Below are positions 37,889 to 47,051 of a DNA stretch of 64,000 bases, in pieces. The notes beneath the pieces are model-generated. The model saw only the letters and a program-made list of their open reading frames with translations. It had not been told where the DNA came from and did no database searches. The stretch covers positions 2,888,001 to 2,952,000 of the forward strand of contig NZ_CP127389.1 of assembly GCF_030271835.1 (NCBI RefSeq), written 5' to 3'. Origin of the DNA: Proteus appendicitidis (lineage in GTDB: Bacteria; Pseudomonadota; Gammaproteobacteria; Enterobacterales; Enterobacteriaceae). Position 1 is the stretch's first letter. Every line of letters starts with the position of its first letter. A program made the position numbers and the translations under genes.

Positions 37889-39084
37889 AACTACAGCTAA
37901 TATATCGTTATGATGCATTAACTTATCAAGGAGAATGGTGCTCTGGGAAAATACTTGCATCCTCTAATAACGAAGCATTTATTAACTTAACTCAACAGCA
38001 AAAATATCCCATAAAGATCCGTTTACATAAAATCGTTTTATTTCAAGATGCTGATAAACAATATCGAATTCAATTATTCGAGCAATTAGCTTTATTACTT
38101 CATTCTGGTTTAGCGCTTCTTCCTGCATTAACACTATTAAAAAATGAATGTCGTTACTCACATTGGCAATGTGTATTAGAAGATATTATTTTTAACTTAA
38201 TGCAAGGAGGTTCACTTTCTAAACAATTAAATCGCTATCCACTTTATTTTCCAACCTCACTGAGTCGTTTTGTCTTTATTGGCGAAGAAAGTGGAAAATT
38301 AGATGAAGTGATTACTCTACAAATAATACAGTTAAAGAAACACCGAGAGGTTGTAAAAAAAATCAAAAAAGCGTTTAAATATCCTATTTTTTTACTGACT
38401 GTATTAGTTTTTATTACCAGTATAATGTTGCTTTATGTTTTACCTGAATATCAATCCTTATACAGTGCATTTAATACCGAACTTCCTTTTTTAACACTAG
38501 CCCTTATTACTTTCTCACAATGGCTTACTGATTATATCAGCATAATAACGTTTATCTTTATTGGATTAATATTGGGTTATCGTGTAATTCGTTACTCTTT
38601 ATCACCCTTTTATTTTGCTGAACAAGCCCTGTTTCTGCATATTCCCTATTTAGGTAAACTTTTAAAATATCAGCAACTACATCTTATTTTTCAGATAATC
38701 AGTATTACACAACAAGCAGGATTACCTTTATTACAAGGCTTAAAAATAGGCACAGAACAACTTACACACCCTATTTATAAGCGAGTCCTTGCTCAAATGA
38801 GTGAACACATTATGCAAGGTAAATCGTGGAGCTTATTTATGAAAAATGAGCCACTTTTTACACCTATTTGTTATCAGTTTATTATTTGTGCAGAAAACTC
38901 AGGACAGTTGCTCTATTTTTGTCAGCAATTGAGTGATTGGTTTTATCATCAACTCGATGAGCAATTAAATACAATGAGTGCTTGGTTAGAGCCAATGCTG
39001 ATGACGATCATTGCATTAATTATTGGCACATTAATCATTGCTATGTATCTTCCTATATTACAGTTAGGTGATACTATACAATGA
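37885..39084 (+). CDS. hofC: Type IV pilus inner membrane platform protein HofC
   Basis: The 399-residue PilC/GspF-family platform protein has two repeated cytoplasmic helical domains (LFEQLALLLHSGLALLPAL and the later HLIFQIISITQQAGLPLLQGL) and three membrane helices, the last at the C-terminus (MLMTIIALIIGTLIIAMYLP). GGAG precedes the ATG at 37885, which overlaps the hofB stop, so translation is coupled. With ppdD and hofB it forms the pil operon seen in enterobacteria. E. coli has guaC between hofC and coaE; here there is only a 234-base gap. Confidence 0.92.
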   Translation: MKLQLIYRYDALTYQGEWCSGKILASSNNEAFINLTQQQKYPIKIRLHKIVLFQDADKQYRIQLFEQLALLLHSGLALLPALTLLKNECRYSHWQCVLEDIIFNLMQGGSLSKQLNRYPLYFPTSLSRFVFIGEESGKLDEVITLQIIQLKKHREVVKKIKKAFKYPIFLLTVLVFITSIMLLYVLPEYQSLYSAFNTELPFLTLALITFSQWLTDYISIITFIFIGLILGYRVIRYSLSPFYFAEQALFLHIPYLGKLLKYQQLHLIFQIISITQQAGLPLLQGLKIGTEQLTHPIYKRVLAQMSEHIMQGKSWSLFMKNEPLFTPICYQFIICAENSGQLLYFCQQLSDWFYHQLDEQLNTMSAWLEPMLMTIIALIIGTLIIAMYLPILQLGDTIQ

Positions 39085-39108
39085 ATCACAAATTTTATGA
39101 GTAACATG

Positions 39109-39187
39109 CTGCTACTCTGTATTGTACTAACTTATTGATTGATGGTAATTCTATCACATATTATAAGGTAGAATGTAAGGGTAGCAG
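39109..39187. other. Nested inverted repeats between hofC and coaE (possible structured RNA)
   Basis: The outer arms CTGCTACTC (39109-39117) and GGGTAGCAG (39179-39187) pair with one G-U. Inner arms ATTCTATC (39148-39155) and GGTAGAAT (39167-39174) pair with one G-U around an 11-base loop. The two nested stems make a possible structured RNA of about 80 bases in the 39085-39318 gap, which has no gene. Confidence 0.3.
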
Positions 39188-39318
39188 AAAATCATCTATC
39201 ATAATAACCGAATAAAACCCAAATATTGCAGTTATTATCTTGTGATAAAAACAAAATTAGGCTTTAGAATACCCGGACTAATAGTAAATTTTAATTCATT
39301 AAAAACAGACAAACACAA

Positions 39319-39942
39319 ATGGCTTATACGGTTGCTCTTACAGGTGGAATAGGCAGTGGTAAAACTACCGTTGCTAATGCTTTTGCCTCACTAGGTGTAC
39401 CTCTTGTTGATGCTGACATTATTGCTCGATTAGTGGTAGAGCCTAACTCCTCAGGGCTAAATGCATTGCATCAGCATTTTGGTGACTGCATTTTGCTACC
39501 CAATGGTTCATTAAACCGAGCACAGTTGCGCCAGATTATTTTTGAAAATAATGAAGAAAAAACTTGGGTTAACAATCTTCTTCATCCATTGATACAGCAA
39601 GAGACTCAAAAGCAAATACAGCAAATTAAAGCACCCTACTTTATTTGGGTTGTTCCATTATTAATTGAAAATAAATTAACGCATCTCGCCTCTCGAGTTC
39701 TTGTTGTTGATGTTACACAGGAAGAACAAATAGAAAGAACCATGAAACGAGATGGCGTAAGTCGAGAGCAAGTTCTCAATATTTTAAAAGCTCAAGCTCA
39801 AAGACAGGAACGATTAGCCGTCGCTGATGATATTATTGAAAATCACGATAATAGCCAAAATATGATTGGAAAAGTTAAGCAACTCCATCAGCATTACTTA
39901 GAATTAGCTCAACAAGCGTTACAGGACAATTGCCATGAGTGA
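39319..39942 (+). CDS. coaE: Dephospho-CoA kinase
   Basis: The 207-residue P-loop kinase performs the last step of coenzyme A synthesis, phosphorylating dephospho-CoA. Walker [13 protein letters not shown] is at residues 7-17, the substrate segment VDADIIAR follows, and the lid region RDGVSREQ lies later. No clear Shine-Dalgarno precedes the ATG at 39319, yet the start agrees with the family. It overlaps zapD by eight bases, so coaE-zapD-yacG form an operon as in E. coli. CoA links to the pyruvate dehydrogenase operon nearby. Confidence 0.96.
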   Translation: MAYTVALTGGIGSGKTTVANAFASLGVPLVDADIIARLVVEPNSSGLNALHQHFGDCILLPNGSLNRAQLRQIIFENNEEKTWVNNLLHPLIQQETQKQIQQIKAPYFIWVVPLLIENKLTHLASRVLVVDVTQEEQIERTMKRDGVSREQVLNILKAQAQRQERLAVADDIIENHDNSQNMIGKVKQLHQHYLELAQQALQDNCHE

Positions 39943-40687
39943 TGACATCACAACAATCATCTTCGAACATCCCCTCAATGAAAAAATGCGTTCATGGCTT
40001 AGAATTGAAAACTCATTGATTCAGATTAACAGTTTTAGTGCAATTGATTCATTACCCACGGCACTTTCGTTTTTCCGTGCGATATCGGAATTTATTGAAG
40101 TACTTGATCGTGGCGAAATCCGTGCTGAATTACTTAAAGAATTAGAAAAAAGACAAAAAAAATTACAGCAATGGCTTTCATTTCCTAATGTTGATAAAGC
40201 GATTGTCACTCAAATTATTGATGAATTAGCTGAAAATGCAGCTGTGTTAAGTAAAGCACCTCGCATTGGTCAGCATTTAAAACAAGATAAAGTGATCAGT
40301 TTAGTTAAACAGCGCCTAAGTATTCCTGGTGGATGCTGTAACTTTGATGTGCCAGCATTACATTTATGGTTAAGCTTACCTCAATCAACCCGTGATGAAA
40401 GATTGCAAAGCTGGCTGGCGGGTTTATTGCCATTACAAAATGCATTAAATAGTTTACTCATGCTTATTCGCCAATCAGATACATTCAAGCCTGCTCTCAG
40501 TCACCGTGGTTTTTATCAAGACAGCGCTGAAGAAGGCGAATTGCTACGCCTTAAGATAGCTATTGATCATCAAATCTATCCTCAAGTCTCTGGGCATAAA
40601 AATCGCTATGCGATCCGCTTTTTACCACTTGATAGTGAAAATGGAACAGTGCCTCTAGAGCTACCTTTTGAGATTGCTTGTTGCTAA
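39935..40687 (+). CDS. zapD: Cell division protein ZapD
   Basis: The 250-residue ZapD (YacF) binds the C-terminal tail of FtsZ and bundles its filaments at mid-cell. The family start ([21 protein letters not shown]) and the late beta domain with the [18 protein letters not shown] segment are conserved. It begins inside the end of coaE with ACAGGA ahead, so translation is coupled. yacG lies 54 bases downstream. FtsZ and ZapA, its functional partners, are also in this window. Confidence 0.95.
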   Translation: MSDDITTIIFEHPLNEKMRSWLRIENSLIQINSFSAIDSLPTALSFFRAISEFIEVLDRGEIRAELLKELEKRQKKLQQWLSFPNVDKAIVTQIIDELAENAAVLSKAPRIGQHLKQDKVISLVKQRLSIPGGCCNFDVPALHLWLSLPQSTRDERLQSWLAGLLPLQNALNSLLMLIRQSDTFKPALSHRGFYQDSAEEGELLRLKIAIDHQIYPQVSGHKNRYAIRFLPLDSENGTVPLELPFEIACC

Positions 40688-40741
40688 CATTATGTTTATT
40701 GATATGAGCATAAATCGCACCAACGAAATCTAGGAGAGATA

Positions 40742-40954
40742 ATGAGCGAAGAATTAGTTGTAAAATGCCCAACCTGTCAAACAGAAGTTGTTTGGAATGA
40801 AAGTAGCCCTTATCGTCCTTTTTGTAGCAAACGTTGCCAACTTATTGATTTAGGCGAATGGGCGGATGAATCAAAACGCATTCCAAGCCAAAGTGATATT
40901 AATGACAGCGATGATTGGAGTGAAACGCCGCAACAAGAGCCTAAAGACTTTTAA
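40742..40954 (+). CDS. yacG: DNA gyrase inhibitor YacG (zinc protein)
   Basis: The 70-residue YacG is a small zinc protein that inhibits the ATPase of DNA gyrase in E. coli. The four zinc ligands C9, C12, C28 and C32 (CPTC and CSKRC) are present, and the acidic tail with DLGEWADE is typical. AGGAGA precedes the ATG. It is the last gene of coaE-zapD-yacG and convergent with mutT, with a bidirectional terminator between them. Confidence 0.94.
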   Translation: MSEELVVKCPTCQTEVVWNESSPYRPFCSKRCQLIDLGEWADESKRIPSQSDINDSDDWSETPQQEPKDF

Positions 40955-40975
40955 TTTTCCAGTCCTGAACATAAA

Positions 40976-41003
40976 AATTAGCCACTCAATCGAGTGGCTA
41001 ATT
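40976..41003. terminator. Bidirectional terminator yacG / mutT
   Basis: The 12-bp stem AATTAGCCACTC / GAGTGGCTAATT (40976-40987 with 40992-41003) has a 4-base loop, with an A-run on the left giving a T-run for mutT. Confidence 0.85.
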
Positions 41004-41041
41004 GATTTATAAACGCTTACTTAGTAAGACGCTACTTGTGC

Positions 41042-41434
41042 TTATTTTTGCAATAACGCCACAATGGTGCGGTTAGCAGGCGGAAAATCATCAGCATTTA
41101 ACGCGCCAATAGATATCCACTTGAATTCTTGTCCCTCTTTACCATAAGGATCATTATCCCATTGAGTAACTAAGAAAAAGGATAAAGTAATGTGTCTATC
41201 TGGAAAATCATGCTCTACCGTTTCAAAAAGGGAGCATTGCGTTACATCAATACCAATTTCTTCTTGTAGCTCACGGATTAACGCCTGCTCTGGGGTCTCT
41301 TTATCTTCTAACTTTCCTCCCGGAAATTCCCAAAATCCCCCCATATGCGATTTTAAAGGGCGTTGGGTGATAAAGACATTATTGTGTTGATCACAAATAA
41401 TACCCGCTGCAATATGTAGCTTTTTTTTATCCAT
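41042..41434 (-). CDS. mutT: 8-oxo-dGTP diphosphatase MutT
   Basis: The 130-residue Nudix hydrolase cleans 8-oxo-dGTP from the nucleotide pool and prevents A-to-C transversions. The Nudix box is complete (GGKLEDKETPEQALIRELQE followed by EIGID). The frame opens with TTG at 41443, but the ATG at 41434 gives the family start MDKKKLHIAAG. In E. coli mutT follows secA directly. Here about 10.5 kb of tryptophanase and hemolysin genes have been placed between secA and mutT. Confidence 0.95.
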   Translation of the reverse strand: MDKKKLHIAAGIICDQHNNVFITQRPLKSHMGGFWEFPGGKLEDKETPEQALIRELQEEIGIDVTQCSLFETVEHDFPDRHITLSFFLVTQWDNDPYGKEGQEFKWISIGALNADDFPPANRTIVALLQK

Positions 41435-41559
41435 TATAGACAACCTATTGAATAGTCCAGTTATTATAACAACTTAACGTTATTATAACGTATATCCAAT
41501 AGCGCTACTCTGGTTTTCTTTCCTTTGATTATCTCATTAATTAACGATAACTCGATTAG

Positions 41560-42810
41560 TTAACGATAAATAGGTAAGAAACCGAACTGTGCTAATGTTT
41601 GGCAAATGATCCCGACTGCACCAAAAGCGATAACTGCATAAATTAAGCCTTTTCCGCCCCATACTTTAAAGCCTGAGTTTGGAAATTTCTCGCGTGCTTT
41701 CAGCGCCATAACCGCAGGACAAATAATTGCCCACACACATGCCGCGGTTCCTGCATAAGCAATTGCAATTAAGAAACCATTAGGGAAAAGTAAACATAAT
41801 AGTAAAGGCGGAGTGAAGCATAAAACGCCAGATTTTAAGCGCCCTGTTTTGTTATCTTCAAATTTTAGTGATGCCAAAATATAGTCGAATAGACCAATCG
41901 CGACCCCTAAAAATGAGCAGAATACGGCACTAATAGAGAACCATAGTAAAAAGCCTTCAATATATTTACTATTTAATACAGTGTATAACGAATCAATAAA
42001 GGCATCTAAGTTACCGCCCTTTTGGATAATAGTAATAAATTGCTCACGAGGTAAATTCCCCATAGTGCCAATCATCCAAAGCAAATAAATCACTAGCGCT
42101 AACACACAACCAATAATACAGCTTTTCACAACCTTTCTTTCATTTTCATGATAAAGCTTATAAAGGCTACAAACATTACCATGATAACCAAAAGAGGTTA
42201 TAGCATAAGGAATGATGATAAAAATAAAGGGATAAAGATATAATTGGCTTTTGCCTTCAAAGGTAGCCGTAAATAATAAATCGCCTCTCGCTTTGAAGAA
42301 TAAGCCTGAGAATGCTAATACGAATAAAACAATCTTAATAAATAAAAATATTGAGGTTAAGCGGCTAGCACAAGCGCCTCCCCACCATATTGTTGCCCCT
42401 AGTACTATAGTAAATACAAAGAATATCACTCTAAGATTTAGGTTAATGCCATATAATGATGACGCTTCATAAATAATAGAACCCGCGGCAGAGATATAAG
42501 CATAAATTAATATATACAATACAAATATCAAGGAGGCATTCGCGAGATAACACGCCCATTTAGGTAATAGCTCTTTCGATATATGAAAGTAGTTTGTTCC
42601 TGCGCCATATTTCGATATACATTCAAGAATATAAATTCCAGAATGAAACATAAAGAAACAGACAATAAATAATATAAAGAGTGAATTAATAAACCAAGCG
42701 CCAGACATGATTGTTGGTAGGCTAAACATTCCCGCACCAATCATTGCGCCGCCCAACACAAATCCCCCTACAATAATTGAGGGTTCTTTATTTACCGACT
42801 TATTTTCCAT
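41560..42810 (-). CDS. tnaB: Low-affinity tryptophan permease TnaB
   Basis: The 416-residue inner membrane amino acid permease of the hydroxy/aromatic (HAAAP) family has about eleven hydrophobic helices starting with VGGFVLGGAMIGAGMFSLP, the conserved glycine-rich first helix. It brings in tryptophan for tryptophanase. AAGGA precedes the ATG at 42810. It is 72 bases downstream of tnaA, with an intervening hairpin, matching the tnaCAB layout of E. coli and P. vulgaris. Downstream towards mutT (41444-41559) I see no gene. Confidence 0.94.
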   Translation of the reverse strand: MENKSVNKEPSIIVGGFVLGGAMIGAGMFSLPTIMSGAWFINSLFILFIVCFFMFHSGIYILECISKYGAGTNYFHISKELLPKWACYLANASLIFVLYILIYAYISAAGSIIYEASSLYGINLNLRVIFFVFTIVLGATIWWGGACASRLTSIFLFIKIVLFVLAFSGLFFKARGDLLFTATFEGKSQLYLYPFIFIIIPYAITSFGYHGNVCSLYKLYHENERKVVKSCIIGCVLALVIYLLWMIGTMGNLPREQFITIIQKGGNLDAFIDSLYTVLNSKYIEGFLLWFSISAVFCSFLGVAIGLFDYILASLKFEDNKTGRLKSGVLCFTPPLLLCLLFPNGFLIAIAYAGTAACVWAIICPAVMALKAREKFPNSGFKVWGGKGLIYAVIAFGAVGIICQTLAQFGFLPIYR

Positions 42811-42839
42811 TTTTTAGTCCTTACTGAAATAAGGATATA

Positions 42840-42860
42840 GCTCTCGCATTGCACGAGAGC
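42840..42860 (-). repeat. Intercistronic hairpin tnaA-tnaB
   Basis: GCTCTCG (42840-42846) pairs with CGAGAGC (42854-42860) around a 7-base loop. No T-run follows, so it is more likely an RNA stability or processing element that sets the tnaA:tnaB ratio than a full terminator. Confidence 0.5.
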
Positions 42861-42882
42861 CATTATTATTGTGGAGTATTAT

Positions 42883-44286
42883 TTATTTGATAGGTTTTAA
42901 TCTCGCAGTAAAGTGTCTTAATACAGGAGGTTCATATTCGAACTCAAGACCTTTAAGCGTTTTAAACTTCTCTTTTAAGCCGATAAGTGCGTCAGCAATA
43001 TAATCCATATGGTCATTGGTATAGACACGACGCGCAATGGTTAAACGCATAAATTCCATATCTGCGTGTTTTTGTTCTCCCGTTGCAGGATCACGACCCA
43101 ATAAGAACGAACCAATTTCAACAGCACGCACACCTGACTCTAAGTAAAGTGCGTTAATTACAGCTTGAGCCGGGAATTGATCACCAGGGATATGCGGTAC
43201 TAGTTTTTTACAGTCAACGAAAACAGCATGTCCACCAGTAGGATATTGAATTGGAATGCCCGCTTCACGTAGACGGTCACCTAAATATTGAACCTGACCA
43301 ATACGATAGTGTAGATACTCTTCTTCAGTACCTTCCTCTAAACCTTGTACCATTGCTGCCATATCACGACCCGCTAAGCCACCATAGGTAACAAAGCCTT
43401 CCATTGGGACACAGCGCTGTCTTGCTAATGTAAACACTTCTTCATTATCACGAATTGAGACTAAACCACCGATATTTAACAATGGATCTTTCTTCGCTGA
43501 CATTGTTAATGCGTCAGCATATTTATACATATCTAAAATAACTTCTTTGATAGTCGCATTTTTATATTTAGGATCACGCTGTTTAATGAAATACGCATTT
43601 TCACAATAACGCGCAGAGTCCATAACAACAAAAATACCGTGTTGTTTTGCGATTTCGTAAACTTCTCTTAAATTATCCATTGAAACAGGCTGGCCACCAG
43701 CACTATTACAAGTCACTGTCGAAACAATAGCAACAACGTTATCAGCACCATGTTTGGCAATATTTTCTTTTAATTTAGCAATATCAAAATTGCCTTTCCA
43801 ATCATCATAGGTTTCTGAATCAAACGCTTTTTCAGTAACAATATTAATTGCTTTACAGCCATTTAATTCAACGTGTGCTGCTGTTGTGTCAAAATGGAAG
43901 TTAGAAATAAATACAGGATTTTTCGCTTTTCCATCTTTTTGTTTATATTTTAATAATACTGGGAAAAGAATATTTTCAGCACCACGACCTTGGTGAGCAG
44001 GAATAATATAATCGTAATTAAATAACTCTTTGGCTTTATCTTTTAAATCATAATAGTTTCTTGAGCCTGCATAAGCTTCATCACCTGTTATCATTGCTGC
44101 CCATTGGCGATCACTCATTGCGTTAGTACCAGAGTCTGTTAATAAATCAATATAAACAGCATGACTTGGTAATAAGAATGGGTTATATCCTGCTTCTTTT
44201 AATGCAGCTTCACGTTCTTCTCTTGAAGGAACACGGATTTTTTCCACCATTTTAATACGGAATGGTTCTACGATTCTTTTAGCCAT
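42883..44286 (-). CDS. tnaA: Tryptophanase
   Basis: The 467-residue pyridoxal-phosphate enzyme splits tryptophan into indole, pyruvate and ammonia, giving the indole-positive phenotype. It is extremely similar to the P. vulgaris enzyme as I recall it. The PLP lysine is in the [14 protein letters not shown] segment (about residue 270), and the N-terminal [14 protein letters not shown] and VDSGTN-like active-site segments are present. The close relative tyrosine phenol-lyase differs in several of these positions; the tnaC leader and tnaB neighbour settle the call. It starts at the ATG at 44286, 113 bases after tnaC. P. mirabilis lacks this gene, so it helps place the organism. Confidence 0.96.
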   Translation of the reverse strand: MAKRIVEPFRIKMVEKIRVPSREEREAALKEAGYNPFLLPSHAVYIDLLTDSGTNAMSDRQWAAMITGDEAYAGSRNYYDLKDKAKELFNYDYIIPAHQGRGAENILFPVLLKYKQKDGKAKNPVFISNFHFDTTAAHVELNGCKAINIVTEKAFDSETYDDWKGNFDIAKLKENIAKHGADNVVAIVSTVTCNSAGGQPVSMDNLREVYEIAKQHGIFVVMDSARYCENAYFIKQRDPKYKNATIKEVILDMYKYADALTMSAKKDPLLNIGGLVSIRDNEEVFTLARQRCVPMEGFVTYGGLAGRDMAAMVQGLEEGTEEEYLHYRIGQVQYLGDRLREAGIPIQYPTGGHAVFVDCKKLVPHIPGDQFPAQAVINALYLESGVRAVEIGSFLLGRDPATGEQKHADMEFMRLTIARRVYTNDHMDYIADALIGLKEKFKTLKGLEFEYEPPVLRHFTARLKPIK

Positions 44287-44399
44287 GATAATACCTTTAA
44301 TATAAATTAAATAATAAAATTAGAATAAATAAAACAATCTCTCCATTTAAATTAAATGGAAAAGAGTATTAAATTATTTTGGATGGATATAAAAAAGGA

Positions 44400-44504
44400 T
44401 TATTTTTCAGGGAAGAAGAAGGCGAGTTCGGAATCAATATTAAACCATTTCTTCAATCTGAAGAAACCTCTTAATATTATCAAAACATTAAATGATGAGA
44501 ACAT
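44400..44504 (-). CDS. tnaC: Tryptophanase leader peptide TnaC
   Basis: This is a 34-codon leader too short for routine gene calling. It reads MFSSFNVLIILRGF, FRLKKWFNIDSEL, AFFFPEK and a TAA stop. Aligned to E. coli TnaC (24 residues), the key arrest residues are kept: W20, D24 and P32 stand in for E. coli W12, D16 and P24, with WFNID unchanged. Here the Pro is followed by two more codons before the stop, whereas in E. coli it is the last codon. In the known mechanism free tryptophan stalls the ribosome at the leader end and blocks Rho, allowing tnaA-tnaB transcription. The 113-base spacer before tnaA should hold the Rho loading site. Confidence 0.93.
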   Translation of the reverse strand: MFSSFNVLIILRGFFRLKKWFNIDSELAFFFPEK

Positions 44505-44586
44505 ACTTTAACCCTTATAGTCAGGAAATAGTACAATTTACACGCTAATTTATATAACAGTTAAACACAATTAGTAATATAACAAT

Positions 44587-44615
44587 AGTATATTTTGGAC
44601 AATAATCACACTATT
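44587..44615 (-). promoter_or_regulatory. Probable tnaC-A-B promoter (-10/-35)
   Basis: On the minus strand TATACT (44587-44592) is a good -10 box. The -35 position 17 bases upstream (44610-44615) reads AATAGT, which is poor and suits a CRP-dependent promoter. The start site would be near 44580, about 75 bases before tnaC. Confidence 0.55.
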
Positions 44616-44618
44616 TAT
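44601..44618. repeat. 18-bp motif, variant copy 2 (tna promoter)
   Basis: AATAATCACACTATTTAT differs at two positions from the exact copies at 27851 and 44761. It overlaps the -35 region of the tna promoter. Confidence 0.4.
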
Positions 44619-44635
44619 AATAAATGATATATTAA

Positions 44636-44651
44636 CGTGATCACTATCACT
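44636..44651. promoter_or_regulatory. CRP site of the tna operon
   Basis: CGTGATCACTATCACT fits TGTGA-N6-TCACA with two mismatches. Its centre is about 63 bases upstream of the predicted start, matching the class I CRP position of E. coli tna and the known catabolite control of tryptophanase. Confidence 0.65.
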
Positions 44652-44760
44652 TACTTCAATCTTTAATAAACTATTTTTTATAACTTAAATTTTTATTGAT
44701 ACTACTAAGTGGTAATACATGTATTTATATTGAATTATTACAGCATCAAAGTTGCCTCTA

Positions 44761-44778
44761 AATAACCACACTTTTTAT
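44761..44778. repeat. 18-bp motif AATAACCACACTTTTTAT, copy 3
   Basis: This copy is identical to the one at 27851-27868. It lies in the tnaC-hpmB gap, about 180 bases upstream of the predicted tna start. Between 44650 and 45140 I see no gene apart from a possible 16-codon frame at 45062 without ribosome site. Confidence 0.5.
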
Positions 44779-45144
44779 CATGATTAATAATTTAACAATA
44801 AACCTCCCATATTTTTACTTTTCTAGTGCCTATTTTATTCATTAAAATGAAATAACAATTCATGAAATATTCATTCCAGAATAAAACATTAATAAACTTA
44901 TAAACAACAAATGAAAAGCTAATTAGCACTCTGTTTTTATATCTTCGAATCCCCTCTCATTATTTATCTTCTCTTTATAAAAAATGAAAAAACCTTAATT
45001 AACATTGCTAAATCGGTGTTAATTTAAGCAAGCAGAAAAAGTAACATATAATATTATAACTATGAAAATCAATACACTAGACGCCATCCAAATGAATCAT
45101 TTGTTTAAGTAATACCATTTGAGATATAAATCATTTCAGTTATG

Positions 45145-45180
45145 TCGATATTTAATATCGAAACAGATAAAAATTTATCT
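45145..45180. promoter_or_regulatory. Two adjacent palindromes upstream of hpmB
   Basis: TCGATATTTAATATCGA (45145-45161) and AGATAAAAATTTATCT (45165-45180) are both palindromic around short centres. They lie about two helical turns apart and 150-190 bases upstream of hpmB. They look like operator sites; the binding protein is unknown. Confidence 0.45.
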
Positions 45181-45264
45181 TTATTTCATCGATTTTTAAT
45201 TTCTTTTCATATTGAGAGTAACCGGTATTTATTATTCTAAAATTAACGATAATATAAAAACATT

Positions 45265-45331
45265 AATTATTACCTTTCTATATTTAAGCAATATTATTTA
45301 TATTTGAATTAATACCTTTCTATTGAGGTAA
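45265..45331 (+). promoter_or_regulatory. Direct repeats and SD-pairing sequence before hpmB
   Basis: AATTATTACCTTTCTAT (45265-45281) and AATTAATACCTTTCTAT (45307-45323) agree at 16 of 17 positions, 42 bases apart. TACCT of the second copy can pair with AGGTA (45326-45330), the Shine-Dalgarno of hpmB. Confidence 0.4.
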
Positions 45332-45332
45332 A

Positions 45333-47018
45333 ATGAGAAAAAAAGTTATTTTATTAACACTATTAAGTGGGTTTTCGACCAGTGGATTAACAGCAAATGA
45401 CGCCGGTTATTTAGGTTCGATGGGAGAATCGCGGCGCGCATTACAAGATAGCCAACGTGAAATAAATCAACTTATTGAACAAAATCGCTATCAACAACTT
45501 CAAGAAAATGCATTAGAGGTTTCACCTACTCCTACACTTATTACTGAATCAGAACATTGTTTACCTATTAATGGAGTTTATGTTCAAGGAATTACTTTAC
45601 TTAATGAAAAAGATCTTGATTCCTTAACACCATTACCAGAGCAATGTATAAAAAGTGCTGACGTTAACCGTTTAATTAAAGAGTTAACTCAACGCTATCT
45701 TCAACATGGTTATATTACTGCCAGAGTCCAGTTTTTACGTCCGAATCAAGAGCAACAACTTGGGTTGTATGTTATTGAAGGTTTTATTGAAAAAATAGAA
45801 GGTGGCGATCGAGGCGTTAACACTGCATTACTTTTCCCTCATGTTGAAGGCGAGCCTCTTAAACTTTCCAAATTGGACCAAGGGCTAGATCAAGCAAACC
45901 GCTTACAATCGAATAAAGTTAAACTAGATATATTGCCTGGCACGCAATTAGGTGGCTCTATTATTCAGCTCACCAATCAGCGACAAGCACCGTGGCACTT
46001 AAACATTTCAAGTGATAATTACGGGCAAAAAAACTCAGGGCGCTGGTTAGTTCGAACAAATGCAAGCTTAGACAGCCCATTAGGGTTATCTGATTTTGTT
46101 AGCTTAAATGCCAGCATTACCACTGATAATCCCAATACTCGTTTTAATCGTGCTTACACCCTACTCTATTCTTTACCTTATGGTGCATTGACGTTCAGTA
46201 CTTTTGGTAGCTATTCCGAGTATGAATTTCATCAAGCATTACAAACACGTACCGTACGCTTATCCGGTGATACCACACAAGTTGGTTTAAGGGGTGATTA
46301 CGCTTTTTATCGTAGTCAAAAACAAATTGATACCTTAAATATGCAGATAACGCATAAACGGATACGTAACTACTTCAGCCAAATTCGCCTTGATCTAAGT
46401 AGCCCTACACTGACAACAGTGGAGCTAGGCATCAACCATTTACACATTGTTCCAAGTGGTGTCATCAGCGTCAATTTAAGTGCTGAGAAAGCCATTGGTT
46501 GGTTTGGTGCAGATGAATCACCTCGTGTTGCTAATGGCAATGGTAATGACTATCGCTTTACAAAAGTTAAGCTTTTCGCCAATTGGCAACGTCGTTTTGC
46601 TATATCGAATTCGACATTTTTATTCAATAGCGCCTTCTTTGGTCAATATAGCCCCGACACCTTACCGGGTGTGGAATGGCTTAGTTTAACGGATAAAAAC
46701 GCGATCCGTGGCTTTGATCGAAGCACTCTTTCTGGTGATAACGGCGGCTATTGGCGTAATACGCTTTCTTATCCTTATCGGATAAACACATTTTCAATCA
46801 CCCCTCGAATTGGTCTTGATGCTGGCCGTGTTCAACAACACGGTAACTATGAAGGATGGCGTAGTGGCTATGGGCTAAGTTCAGGCTTAAACCTCCAATA
46901 TCAAAAAGCACAGTTTGATATTGAAGTCGCCAAGGGGCATTTGCTTTACAACTCAACGAATTCCAATAAAACCAAAGACCCTACTCAAGTGTTAGTTAGA
47001 TTTTCATATTTATTTTGA
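45333..47018 (+). CDS. hpmB: Hemolysin secretion/activation protein HpmB (TpsB)
   Basis: The 561-residue outer membrane transporter of the two-partner secretion family (ShlB/HpmB/FhaC) exports and activates HpmA. It has a signal peptide (about residues 1-21, cut before NDAG), an N-terminal helix, two POTRA domains (about 75-230; GVYVQGITLLNEKDL and RYLQHGYITARV) and a 16-strand beta-barrel. The IRGFDRSTLSGDNG segment corresponds to the conserved loop motif VRGY. The protein ends in an aromatic residue (RFSYLF), as barrels do. The start at 45333 has AGGT ahead, possibly sequestered by pairing. hpmA follows 33 bases downstream. Confidence 0.94.
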   Translation: MRKKVILLTLLSGFSTSGLTANDAGYLGSMGESRRALQDSQREINQLIEQNRYQQLQENALEVSPTPTLITESEHCLPINGVYVQGITLLNEKDLDSLTPLPEQCIKSADVNRLIKELTQRYLQHGYITARVQFLRPNQEQQLGLYVIEGFIEKIEGGDRGVNTALLFPHVEGEPLKLSKLDQGLDQANRLQSNKVKLDILPGTQLGGSIIQLTNQRQAPWHLNISSDNYGQKNSGRWLVRTNASLDSPLGLSDFVSLNASITTDNPNTRFNRAYTLLYSLPYGALTFSTFGSYSEYEFHQALQTRTVRLSGDTTQVGLRGDYAFYRSQKQIDTLNMQITHKRIRNYFSQIRLDLSSPTLTTVELGINHLHIVPSGVISVNLSAEKAIGWFGADESPRVANGNGNDYRFTKVKLFANWQRRFAISNSTFLFNSAFFGQYSPDTLPGVEWLSLTDKNAIRGFDRSTLSGDNGGYWRNTLSYPYRINTFSITPRIGLDAGRVQQHGNYEGWRSGYGLSSGLNLQYQKAQFDIEVAKGHLLYNSTNSNKTKDPTQVLVRFSYLF

Positions 47019-47051
47019 TTCACACTCATAGCAATAAACGGAGAAAACTCT

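Noticed and set aside
45062..45112. 16-codon frame (MKINTLDAIQMNHLFK) upstream of hpmB as a leader peptide
   Set aside because: No ribosome-binding sequence and no motif; a frame of this length is expected by chance in AT-rich DNA.
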